A program made the position numbers and the translations under genes. Source: Agelaius tricolor (Eukaryota > Chordata > Aves > Passeriformes > Icteridae). From it: 64,000 nucleotides of DNA. This document shows, piece by piece, positions 41,901-53,900 of the stretch. The stretch spans positions 15,282,001-15,346,000 of the forward strand of contig JALJCS010000004.1 in assembly GCA_023055355.1 (NCBI GenBank), written 5' to 3'. The notes under the pieces are model-generated. The model made no database searches, had not been told where the DNA came from, and was given only the letters and a program-made list of their open reading frames with translations. How positions within the stretch are numbered: position 1 is the stretch's first letter; every line of letters starts with the position of its first letter.

Positions 41901-44900
41901 GATATATTTTGGAAGAATACTTTAATCCCATTAGTTCCCTTTTCAAAGTGAATATTTTTGTATTTGGATGCACAAATAACATTATTTTGCCTACTCCCAC
42001 CTCAAAATTTGGGCTTTGTTGCTGGTAGCGACAACTTACAAATGCTCTAAGTTTTCTGAAAAGTTGTAGCAGTTAACAATTAAATAAACCTCTCAAATGT
42101 CAGTCTTTTTCACTACTATGGCATATAATAAACAGCCATATTCCAAAATAGGTTATGTTTTAAGAAGCTAAGAGGATACATGGGCTGCCTTTTAAGTAGG
42201 GCAGCCATCATTATGGGTTTGTTTTTTAATAACTGTGACTAATGCACAATTACTTTGCTGTGCTTAACTGCTGTGTTCATTCCTACCCAAAAGAAGACCA
42301 TCAATATGAGCATCTCCAAATGCGTTTACCTACTCAGCACAGTAATCCTATAAAATTTGCGATCATCAGTGACTTTAAACAAAAACCTAGGATTAACTAA
42401 TTAATTACCTAGAAATGGCAGGTGATCATAATTTCTCCCAATTTCCTTACAGAATAGTTACACTTTAATGATTTTCAGTGTGTCATCCTTTTTCCCCAGA
42501 AAAAACAATAGATTGTTTAGGGAAATAGGGAAACATGTGCCTAAGGCAGCTGGTTTACTCACTACGTGTTTAAAAATGGCGGCTAGAATTTTGGAAAGAC
42601 ATAGCTTTAAAAATAGTTCTTGAGGACAGAAAATGGTTGATTTAAAGGTCATTGCTGAAATGGGGAAACTGCAGAAGATTATATTCATTGCTGGTATAGT
42701 CCCAAAATTTTTCAAGTAAGGAAGATTGGGCAGGTAAAACAATAGAAAAGATTTTTTTTTTTCATTGGATCCAATTACAGGAAGGAACATGTAATTCATG
42801 TCTGAAATGTAATTGGGAATTGATCAAATGATGTAATAGGCTACTTTGAGATCTGACATAGTTTATGACCAAGGCAGATGGCTACTAAATGGGAGACATT
42901 TAGAAAACAAAATTACCCACTTTTAAAGGAAAGTTTTTGCTCTCTTGTGTCTTTCTCTTGATAGCAGGTTTTTCATAGCATTCTGCAAAGTTTAGTGTAT
43001 AGTCTTAATAGTTTTTTGTGAGGGCCTTTCCAAAACAGTTCAAAACAATAGAGGCATCCTGGCATGTTTTGCATAGTTCTAACAAAGTTAATGAATATAA
43101 ACACTGTGATTGTAATATTCAGTACAAGAACTAGCTTAGTATGGGGAAAGACTAGGAATAAATGCATTCATTTTGCTTGGCAGCAGTTGTGAATGCTGAT
43201 GTCCTTTACTACAAAATATATACTCTCAAGAAGAGTATTGTTATTCTGCAATTTCTTTTGCTGCAAGTATGGACCGGTATTCCATTTTAAAATGAGTGAA
43301 AGGCATTGTTTCAGCTGCTGGTTCACCACCTGACACTTGAAAGAAAGACATTTAAGTGGAAATAGGAACATATACTTTCTGCGCCTTGTCATTTAAGGGT
43401 GGGAGGGTAATAATATCCTATTGGAATGTACATTCCAGCCTCATAGGGTTGTTTGTAAGAACTGCATCACTTTTCATTATGATCATCCTCATTTCAGCAG
43501 CACTTGTGCATTCAACACATGGTTTCTGGTTATGATGTTATAAGGGTAGAATGATTGCATCTATTCACCTTTCATTTGTGTGTTGATGTGGCATTTATAT
43601 TAAGTAGGAGTAATTTTTTTTTCTGATTTTTTTTTCTTCTTGTGTCACCAGTGCACCTATTCCATTCTTCCATCGCTGTGCTCCTGTGAACATTTCCTGC
43701 TATGCCAAGTTTGCAGAGGCCCTGATCACCTTTGTCAGTGACAGTAGTGTCTTACACAGGCTGATTAGTGGAGTTATGACCAGCAAAGAGATTATAATGG
43801 GACTTTGCTTGTTATCACTAGGTAATTGTTTTTCTCATTACTAGCTATTTCTTAGTGTACTCCATTAGGAGGTTGCTAACACACTTTAACCACATTATGA
43901 GCAAAAACCCTGTATAATAGCAACAATCCCTTAGAAAATTATTCAGAATGCTTTTTAAAAATTTTATTTGGGAGCTGGGTAACTTATTCATAAGTAATAT
44001 ACTGGTTTTGTTTCTCTTGTTTCTATGAGATAGAGGATGCGTGGCTGTTAATTAGCCAACATTAATTTTGATATAGTTAAGAGAACATCCGTCTTTTCTT
44101 AATTTTTTAATAGTATTCCCCTTTCCCATTTGTAGTAGTCATCTTCTACCAACTCAAGTCCAAATAAACCCTTTCCAAATCAAAAGGACAGGTTGAGAAA
44201 TGCAAAGTAGTACACTCTGGTTGGATGTAGGGGATTTAATTTGTTTCATTTAACATACTTGCACAAAGATATGAGAACTTTAAGAGTGAAAACAAGAAAA
44301 TCAGGTGCCCATTTGTTGCACTGTATGTTACCTCCTTCTTCCCCTTCCTTCGAAATTAAAAGCTTCAGGTCTTTGAAAATCTCAGCCTTTTCTGAAGAGC
44401 TGGAAATTCCCAACAGTACAGAGGTGCTGAATTTTTTCTATAGCTGCGAGATGCCTCTAGCCTATCAAGTGACACTTTGCGCTGCACTGAAGAGCTGCTT
44501 TAACAAAGTCATCTTGTTTGAGGTGGAATGTTGCCCACCGACATAAATTGCTTTCCTAGTGAGTCTATTTTACTCATACAAAGTATAAAATCTGAAATCC
44601 TAAAATGGGAGTATCATGATATTAGCTATGCATATGAGGGTGTATTACTTAGAAAGAAACACTGCAAAGCTGTATCAGATATAGGGATCCTTTGTTTTCA
44701 GTTTTCTTTTGTGGTTAAAAAAAAGGGTGGGGGAGAAGGAAGGGAAAAGGAAAGGAAAAAGAAGAGGATGCTAGATGCGATTAACTCCCTCTACATACAC
44801 ACAAAAGACCACTGTGAATTTTTTTCAACTGTAGCTTGAAAGCTGTTTATTTTTACATCTTGACAACTTCAGTATTTGGTAATGATGGTAGAAAACTGTT

Positions 44901-47900
44901 CGAAATCTGAAATCTAGTGGCTGATTCACAGTCCTACTGTTCAGTTAGAGTCAGAAGTTAGTACAGAATTTACATATAGTTAATTTAAAAATAGTTTTTT
45001 TAATTTTGTAGTTAAACAAAAATTTTTTGTTTTAAAACAGTGGGTTAGACTGTGATTCAAAAAGCCAGATTCCAGTGGCTTGCATGTAACTGCTGAACAC
45101 AAACATGTGTATGTTAAAATACAAATATGTACTTGTACACACCACTCACTTAGCCTTAGCTGCTGTATAGTTTTTTACTTATAACTGGCATGACATTTCA
45201 GAATACACAGATATCATATTAACTGCACTGGTTTGACATGTGTATTTGAGTACAGACTCTGCCCTGGTCCTCAGGAGGTGTGCTCATGTTACCAGACTCA
45301 AAGTACTGTCATGCCTTGCTATCTGTTTGGTCATTGTCCAAGTACATCTCTGTCTGTATGCATGCATTATGTCTTGTGTTTGATGTACCGTGTAAATGTA
45401 TTTATGCTCTCTTTGTTTTAATCAACATTATCAAAGCAGAAGTTGTAGAGGTGCCTAATTTTCTTAACTATCTATTCGGTGAGTTTGTAAGCCTCAAAAA
45501 AGAAATCTGCTGTAAAAATTCTATTGGAAGACAGTTCCCTTAGTACAGTGGGAAAATTAGGAAGGCTATATATACTCGAAGTAATTAGTCTGCTTATTTT
45601 GTTTGTCTTCTTTTGCAGTGTTGTCCATGATTTTGATGGTTATAATAAGGTACATTTCAAGAGTACTTGTCTGGATTTTAACAATTCTTGTCATTCTGGG
45701 ATCGCTTGGTAAGTCTTGTTTGTTTCCCACTTTGAGGGCCCAGTTCTAATCCTTGTGCTCCATTTCCTCAGCCCGGCTACAATCCACACACATCTTGGAT
45801 CATGCATTTCCCTTCAGCATTTTTTTTGAGTCCCTTTCCAGATGCACATCCAAAATGCCACCTTAGTAATTGCAGATCTCTCTAAGAGAGTACATTGCTC
45901 CTTGGATATTTGCACACCCTGCTTGGCAGTCAGTCTTCATGTCAGCCTAGCTCACTAGAGCCCACAGGTGACAGTGCAGGAGATTCCTCACAGCACTTGT
46001 AGGGCAACCCTAAATGTTGCCTACTTCTTTACCTGCCTTCCAAACAGGTCAGCAAGGCAGCTAAGCCTGGGTGTGTCTGGTGGTACTCCCATGCCTCAGC
46101 TGGTGCATGAAGAAATCAAAGGGCAACTCTTGCTCATGCAGCTGAATATATTTACAACTCTGACATGTTCATCAGCCCTTCAGTTCTTTGAGTAGCTCTT
46201 TAAGACCTGTTCTTGAAGAGAGGAAGTAAAGGTGCTTCTCCAGCAATTCTTATTAAATTACTGTATTTCTGTATGACTCAGGAACACCTGCATGACCCAG
46301 ATCATATGTGAAATGCCACCAGGCAAGCTATCTTGGAAATGACCAAAGGTTGTCTCTTCCAAAATGATGTAGCTTGTGTGAAAATAGCCTTATTTTGTCA
46401 CACTAGCTTTTAAACTCATAAAACAAAAGTTTTCTACACTTATTACTGAGTAGCTAAGCCAAAATGTCTGGGCAGATGACTGCATAGAAAGAAAAAAATA
46501 GAATAATCACATTAGGAAGCACTAATGATTTAATTCTCGTAATTCAAGACTGCAATGGATGGAAAAAATCAGCAGACCATCTATATTTTTTCAGGATCAC
46601 TTTGGTTTTCTGATTAATGGCCTCACAATCTATGACCAGGGAAAAGGAAAAATATGGAGGTTTTTTTTTCATTTATATTCTCTTTAGTAGCTGAGCAACC
46701 ATGTTGAGTGAAACAGTTGAATAACTTATCTTACTGGCATCTCTTACTAGGTTCTAAAAAGTTTCATCCATTATAATAATGGATTGAATAAACCCCCATC
46801 TTTTATGACACATACTGCTTCTTCTGTCTTGACTTTTTGTTTAGGAGGTGTCAAAAGAGCATTCTTCATTTTAGACCTAAACAAAGTATGACCAGCAAAA
46901 GCATGGCAATCACAGAATCACAGAATGGGTGAGGTTGGAAGGGACCACAGAGGCTCATCTGGTCCAACCTGCCTACTCAGCTTTATGCATTTGATTCAGA
47001 AATACCAGCAGAACAGAGAAGGACAATTATAAGAGAAAAGAAATGTACCAGAGAGGAGAGGTTATCTCCCTGAGGGGCTGGAGATCTGTGTTCAAGCAAA
47101 GTTCTACCTTGGAAAAGCAGCTAGAATAGGAGAATTTTTTTCTGGCCATAAGGCTAGGATTAACATAACAGGAGTGAGAAGATAATACCTCACATTGTAT
47201 TTGCCTCCTGTGCCTCTTACTAATGTTTTTTCTAGTGTCCAAGACATTGTCTGAGGCATGTTTAGCTACATATCATTAAGGTGCTGTTTCCAGCATCAGG
47301 CTGATGCTTGTTGTTTATAGTCTTCCCAGGAACAGTAGACTCCTTGTTTTGTTGTTATTTCACATCCTAATCGAAAGGTCTGTCTCTGTTTTTCCTCCTA
47401 AATTCTTACTCCCTGCATTATTGCACACACCCATACATTCATACATACACCCTACCACAGAACTATTTATTCTTCCTTTTGTTCTTTTATTACCTGTCTA
47501 GTTGGAGCTGTGCTGTTCACTGTTAGGGCTTTCTATGAAGTAGTTCTTCAATGCAATTTACCCTAAAACACAGAGTCAAGGTTCTGCAAGTCTCTTAGGT
47601 GGTCATAGTATGGTGAGACTGTGAAAAGAATATATTCACTTGAGAAGAAGGCAACAGGGGAGAACTAGGTACTTCTCCCTCCTCTCAAGTTCCTGTTGGG
47701 TTGAGCATCAGTGCTTTTGAGTATTCAGTACCAGACTAGACTTAAAAGGAAAGAACTGCTTTATTTCTCTGGGCCTAGGTGGTATATATCACACAGAGGA
47801 TTAATTTATTTATCCTTCTTGTTTTCTCACTAAAACATAGGTGGTACTGGAGTCCTGTGGTGGCTCTATGCTAAACAACGAATGTCTGCTGGTGCTCTTG

Positions 47901-50900
47901 AGACCCAAATAGCCAAAGACAATCTTCAGGCTCTCTTGATCTATGCCATTGCAGCTACAGTCTTCACGGTATGCTTTGCTAATGATGGTATTATTTTCTG
48001 CTCTTGTCTTCCTGTTAATCTCTATTTTTTATTCAGGTGAAAGCATTGTATTGCACACATTTTGGAACAGTTTATTTCTGCCACAATTTCTGTTGAAGTG
48101 ATTTTCCTTCATTGTGTTATTTTTTTAACTTTTAGGAATTGTTCTCTAACACCTGATTATGAGTCAGGGGAGACTTTCTAGGAGCTGTTCTCTATTATCT
48201 GATTTTAAGTCAGGAGAGACTTTCTAAGCCTGCAGCTACTTTCATCTACTGTAAAATATCCACAGGGACTTCCAAGAATAGGTATGATACTGGACTGCCA
48301 ATCCAAAGAGATTTTTCTTAGGTTCTCAGTTCAGAGGTACTTAGTCATTTCAGTGTATTTAAAAGTCCTTAGCTAACAACTTCTGAAAGAAGTTGTTCTT
48401 AAATCATTATGAATTGAAATACTAACACCATTTTAACCAATTTATCTTCTTTGGGCCTTGCTGTTAATTTCAGTCACTGAATTTACTACTAGAAACTGAC
48501 AATGTTTGACTAACTTCACAGGAATTGTAGACTCCCTCTTCTGTTCTTGTTTCTTCACATCCTAATCCAAAAGTTCCTCTCTGTTCCCTCTCCTAGATTC
48601 TCACTCCTATATTATACACATATATACGTACATCCTATAAGACCACCACACCATGGTCAGATATAAATTTTGAATTACCTTTCTTAAAGGTAATTAAAGG
48701 TTAAAACTGGCTGATTTCACTGCTTTGTAAAACATAATTGAGGATAGAACCTGGTCTTGTCTCATCAGCTTAAAGCTATGATGATTCCAAATACATACTT
48801 ACGAGAATGGAATTCACCAAAAGTATAATTTGGAAAATAATTTATTACCAGAAGAAGCTGATAGAGGTTTTACATTTTGATCTTGTGATTTTATAGATAG
48901 AGTATGTGTTAATTTAGTGTGTTTGAATATCCTAGCTGTGTGAAAGAGTATCTTGATTCTGTTTCAGTACTCTAAAATGTGATTTGGAAACTTCCCCCTC
49001 CAGGTTATCTTGTTCTTGATCATGTTAATTATGCGCAAAAGAGTAGCTCTCACCATTGCCTTGTTCCACGTGGCTGGCAAGGTCTTCATTCACCTGCCAC
49101 TGTTAGTCTTCCAGCCATTTTGGACATTCTTTGTGCTTATCCTCTTCTGGACATACTGGATCACTGTCTTGCTTTTTCTTGGTACTACAGGTAAGCAGTC
49201 ACTTACTTTAAATAATTTTCATTTCATTGTCGTATGATTTGTAGCAGAGTTGACGAAAAAGCCTGTGGGAATCTCAAAGAAAAAAGCCCACTTGTTGTGC
49301 TTCTATTCCTGTTTGCTTCACTGCCTTCAGGTTATTGTGCATTTGAGTCTTAATTCCCAGCATGGTACTTTGTGTGTTAGGCTGGCTTTTTGATTTGATG
49401 CAAGTTGGCTTGCTGCAAACCATGAGACGCTAATAATAAAACTGCTGTAGCAATTTTTCAAATCATTCCCTCTAATTTTCTAAGTTAAAGACAGCATAAA
49501 CTTGGAGTCACTAAGTGTTGTACTCACACAGATGAGTACACAGTAAGGGAAGGGCCATTGCACACAATACTGTTTCCCACAATGTAAATATTGTGATTTT
49601 AGTTTTCAGTTGTTTGTAACTTAGGTGTCCAGTATTATTCCAGAATCAATAGGGAGATTTTTCTGCTGCTTGTGTATTGTATTCTGAGAGCAGCCAATGT
49701 ACTGCTAATTCCTGCCTGCTCTTCAGTACGTAGAAGGTGAAATCTTTGTTTCTATTCAGGGTCTGACAAGAGCTTCTAGAATTAATCAACCCCATAGGTC
49801 CAAATCTTAGTTACTTCAGCAAAAAAAACCACCACAGCAGATGCTTTTTAAACAGTCTGTTATTTTGCAGTACATTGTAGGCAACAGAGACTGTCATTCA
49901 TTATTAAATGTCTTAAAATTTTGAAACATGTTGTTTGCTACTGACCCAAAAGTAGCAGTGTTTCAAGTCACAAGGCTATTTCATAGTAATACAAGATAAA
50001 TATTTTTCATATCATGAGTTCTTAGCAAAGGTGTGAGGCAATAGAATTCATATGTTCCTGTTCTCATTACTGATGGAATTTTTAGTTTTCATTGCATGCT
50101 GTGCTATGTGCAGAAAATGGTCACCACTGAAAGTCTCAGCCCTGTGCTTCCTTTTCTGAGGCAGACCACTGCACAGGCACTTAATTTGTAGGAGAATGTA
50201 GTCTGATATTATAGTTAACTGACAGAACCCTTCAAACTGCCTTGATTTTGCAAAAACTATTTTATCTTTTTTGCTTATATGTACTCAGTATCATCACTAT
50301 TATCAGTTAAATAAACTGTTTCTGCAAATAAGGCCAAATCCTTGTTCACCAAAATCAGAATTATTTCCATAGTTAACTTATTGACAAGAAAACATTCATT
50401 TTATATGTAAGTATAAAAACATAACTAAGAATGTGGGTAAGGTGCTGTCAGTGCTAAGTCATAACAATGCTTTTCGAGGTAAGCACTTTATACACACTTC
50501 CTTGCAGTGTTTTTCTGAATCAGCTGTTCGTGTAGATGTTGTGTAAGGTGAAACATCTCACTGTGCATTAACGCATTGAAATAAAGCTTATCTTAGCTCT
50601 GACATGCTGTCAGTCTCTGTACATTATATTGATATTTATATTAGACAAAGAGTTGATGCATTTTTGAATGTATGAAATGACTTATTTAGAATTTCGAAGG
50701 CTGCTCCATATGTCTGCTACTAGCTTTAAAACTACAAGAGCTTACCATAGGGAAAAAAAAAGTGATTGTTAATGTTGACATCTAGATGTAAGGAGCTGAT
50801 TCCTGCTGTATGAAAAATATTGATAAGGCAGCAAGCTCAAATTAGAAATGACTGAAGTAGACTTCCATTATGTTAAACTATGTGATTTTTTGCTATGAGA

Positions 50901-53900
50901 TGGTGGTTAGTTGTGGAATTTTTTTAGTGTATTTTTTTCAAATACCATTATACTTATTGTAAATGTGGTAATTGTAAATTTAAAACTATGAGTAGAAACT
51001 AGAGAGGTTTCTGCTGAAACTGGTTATGAGCTGCTAATACCATATGCTTCCTTCATTATGAGTTTATGTAAGCATCATTTTGCTTTTTACCCTCATTCAT
51101 TTCTAGGTAGTCCTGTCCCAAATGAGGAAGGATTTGTTGAATTTCGGATGGCAGGTCCTTTGAAATACATGTGGTGGTACCACGTAGTGGGACTCATCTG
51201 GATCAGTGAGTTTATCCTGGCCTGTCAACAGATGACAGTAGCAGGGGCTGTTGTAACATACTATTTTACAAGGTAAGGTTAACCTAGATAGCTCTATCAT
51301 GAGTGGCCTACACATTGACTTAGCAGAAGTAATGAGCAGCAGGGTTTCTGGGGAGAATATTTGTGTCCTTTGAGAAAGCGGGGGAACAGTTAAATTGCCT
51401 TGACCCTTTTTAAATAATGTAAAGTCCCGAACTATCTGTTTTGCCATTTATAGATGGTATTCTTGACATATAAGACTTGAAGTATTATTTGCCTTATAAC
51501 CTGTGCACATTCTACAGGTATGGGTGGTTGTTTACAAAGTAGGATGAGTCTGGAAGGTCATCTGTTTTGCTAAATAATTAATGCTGGGTAAGATCTATAG
51601 TAGAGGTTAAAAAATAATGAAAGCAATTGATTATTATTTTAATTGCAAAACAGTGCCCTTAAAATTATTTACAGTGCTTCACAAATCTTCATTAATCTTT
51701 CCTTCACGGGATTACTTAAGATCTTATTAGATTAATCATTTATATATAGATCCTGAGAAGATCATATAGAAATTAATGTAAAATTTTAAAGCTCCATATT
51801 TTATTGCTGTACTTGTGAGCTAAATTGTGTATCAGTTTTTTGAATAATGTATGCAGGTATTTTTCAAGTGCATGATTCAGATCACAAATGTTTAATTGCT
51901 TTGTCTTTTTCATTGAGGCCGTTATCTGAACTACATTTGACTTCTTTTCTGCCCTACTCTTTAAAATAATATCAAGAGCAAGGAATCAATTTATTGTGCT
52001 GTCAAAAGTTTTGTTATTTGATTAATGATTTAGTTCTCCACTATACCAATCAAATACATCTATGAGGTTATTACAAGATGTTACAGGGCTGTAATCTTGT
52101 GAATAATTAAACTAGATTGAGTACGGAATGAGGAAAATACAGAGGAAGGAGAATAACTCTGCACTGAAATAGATTGCTTAGCAATGTGTATGCTTCATCT
52201 GTAAGTTTATGTATTTCCTGTGACCTGAGGGTGAATGATTTTTATTTCATTCATACCCTATAATTCCATAACAGCAATTTTATTTTAAGTTAGTAAATAC
52301 TCATTTCTCTCTCTTATCTTCTTTTTGCATTTTAAGGTACAACCGTAATTTGAAAACTGACTTGTAAAAACAGAAAAGGCATTAATTTGCACTTACCCAT
52401 TATTTTGCATATGAACAGCTTTCCAAATCAAATGAGATGAGGTTATCCTTGGAGAAATGTTTTATACGTGTTCACTGCTCATTCACTTTACCTGGATGGA
52501 TTCCTTTCAACTCAGGCAATAACAGGCCTCAAAGTGTTTTGCATTACAGACTTTGCCCTGAAAATGAGGAAGTGTTTGGTTTGCCTGGGCATAAGACTCA
52601 AGCAATTCATGTGATTGTGCCTAACACGGAGTAAAATTTGTCTTCCCCTAAAAGCTGATTGGAATAAAATACAGGGTAAACCTACTTTAATCATTAACAT
52701 CTGAGGATTACATTATGCAGATATTAGTTTCACGGAATGAAGAATCTGCTTTTGTTTTCTTTTCTGAGTGAAATTCTCATCTCTTCCAAGCTGGGGAGAT
52801 CCTTTATTTTTTGAATGTTATCACATGTTTCTTAATATGCTTATTATCATGCTTTTATTTCAAATAAAGAAGAAGAGACATTCTTTAAATGTTTAATTAG
52901 TGCTATCCTTTGAGAGAGATGTATAAATGAGTTTCTTGGTAGAAAAGAATAATGGCTTGAAACTGTGAACGTATTTTTCTGATAAATTAAAAATATTATA
53001 ACTACAGTGCATAAAATAACTTGTTTTAAGGTTCAACCCTTGGTACCTTGAGGATATAACAGCTAAATCAGAAATTAAATAAATCTGAGCAAAGAGTTTA
53101 CCTGATCAATTAGTAATATCCACTCCAAAGTCTATACAAAGATCTCCAAAAGAACAAGAGAGGAGAAGGCAAGTTTATCAGTAGTCTGACTAAAAAAGTA
53201 CTAGCACAGTTTCCTACTGTTTTGGAAGGTTTTGAATTGCACACCATCTGATGCAACTTTAAGGGAATTCCCAGTTCTTAATAGTGGTAATGCAGCCAAC
53301 TGCTAGTAAGACTGCCTGAAAACAATGAGTGTTTCCAGTTGCTTGGAGAATCACTGGCCAAGGTATTGGCAAAAGCTGGTTAATATAGAAGTTAAAGTGT
53401 GACAGAGTTCATTGACAAGATTCACTCTACTACTTAGTAGATGATTAAAGCACACTTTAAAAAGGAAAAGTAGGACTAAAATCAGTTAATCTAAGACTAA
53501 ACCTAAAATTATATGGAAGCTGGGGATGATAAAAGCTAAGGATGAGAAAGGATAAGGATAAAAAGAAATGAGGGAGACCCTCTTATTGAATCACAAAGTT
53601 AAGAGTAGGCCATCTTGCCACTCTTAGCCCCAGACTTCACCAACAGTTTAGGCCTAAACAGTTAAACAGCACCCAAACTTAGTATCACTTAATCAATAGT
53701 GTAATTTAATGAATTTAGTGAAAGAGTGTATAGAATTTACTATGAGCACAACAGTGACTCAGTTACTTAGACCTGATTTACTTACCCGTGTAACATTCAC
53801 AGTACATTTGCTGTAGCACATTCACACTCACATGTGTAGGTACAAGGTATAGACCCGTAAAAATTCCTCTCAAGTTCAGTGAAGCACTCAGGTCAGATGC

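Larger units (their letters stand above)
38759..43651 (+). other. SLC44A1: SLC44A1 intron 5
   Basis: This intron is 4.9 kb. It holds a solo LTR at 40.28-40.87 kb, unclassified GC-richer DNA with a hairpin up to 41.35 kb, and very AT-rich TTAA/TAAT repeats at 41.7-41.87 kb. The 42.0-43.6 kb part is unique-looking AT-rich sequence. Confidence 0.85.
45709..47840 (+). other. SLC44A1: SLC44A1 intron 7
   Basis: This intron is 2.1 kb. It has a C-rich unclassified segment at about 45.74-46.2 kb, a 75-bp CR1 3'-end scrap at 46.91 kb, and one copy of a repeat (about 47.32-47.46 kb) that recurs in intron 8. Confidence 0.85.
47969..49003 (+). other. SLC44A1: SLC44A1 intron 8
   Basis: This intron is 1.0 kb. 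It contains a 2 x 46 bp tandem repeat (48135-48226) and the second copy of the repeat shared with intron 7 (about 48.51-48.65 kb). Confidence 0.85.

Noticed and set aside
42458..42799. 113-codon open frame on minus strand in intron 5
   Set aside because: The product is low-complexity and hydrophobic with no recognised motif. It looks like a chance frame in AT-rich DNA.
44241..44546. 101-codon open frame in intron 6
   Set aside because: Considered as an extra exon, but it does not resemble the SLC44 family and the flanks lack a matching acceptor and donor pair in phase.
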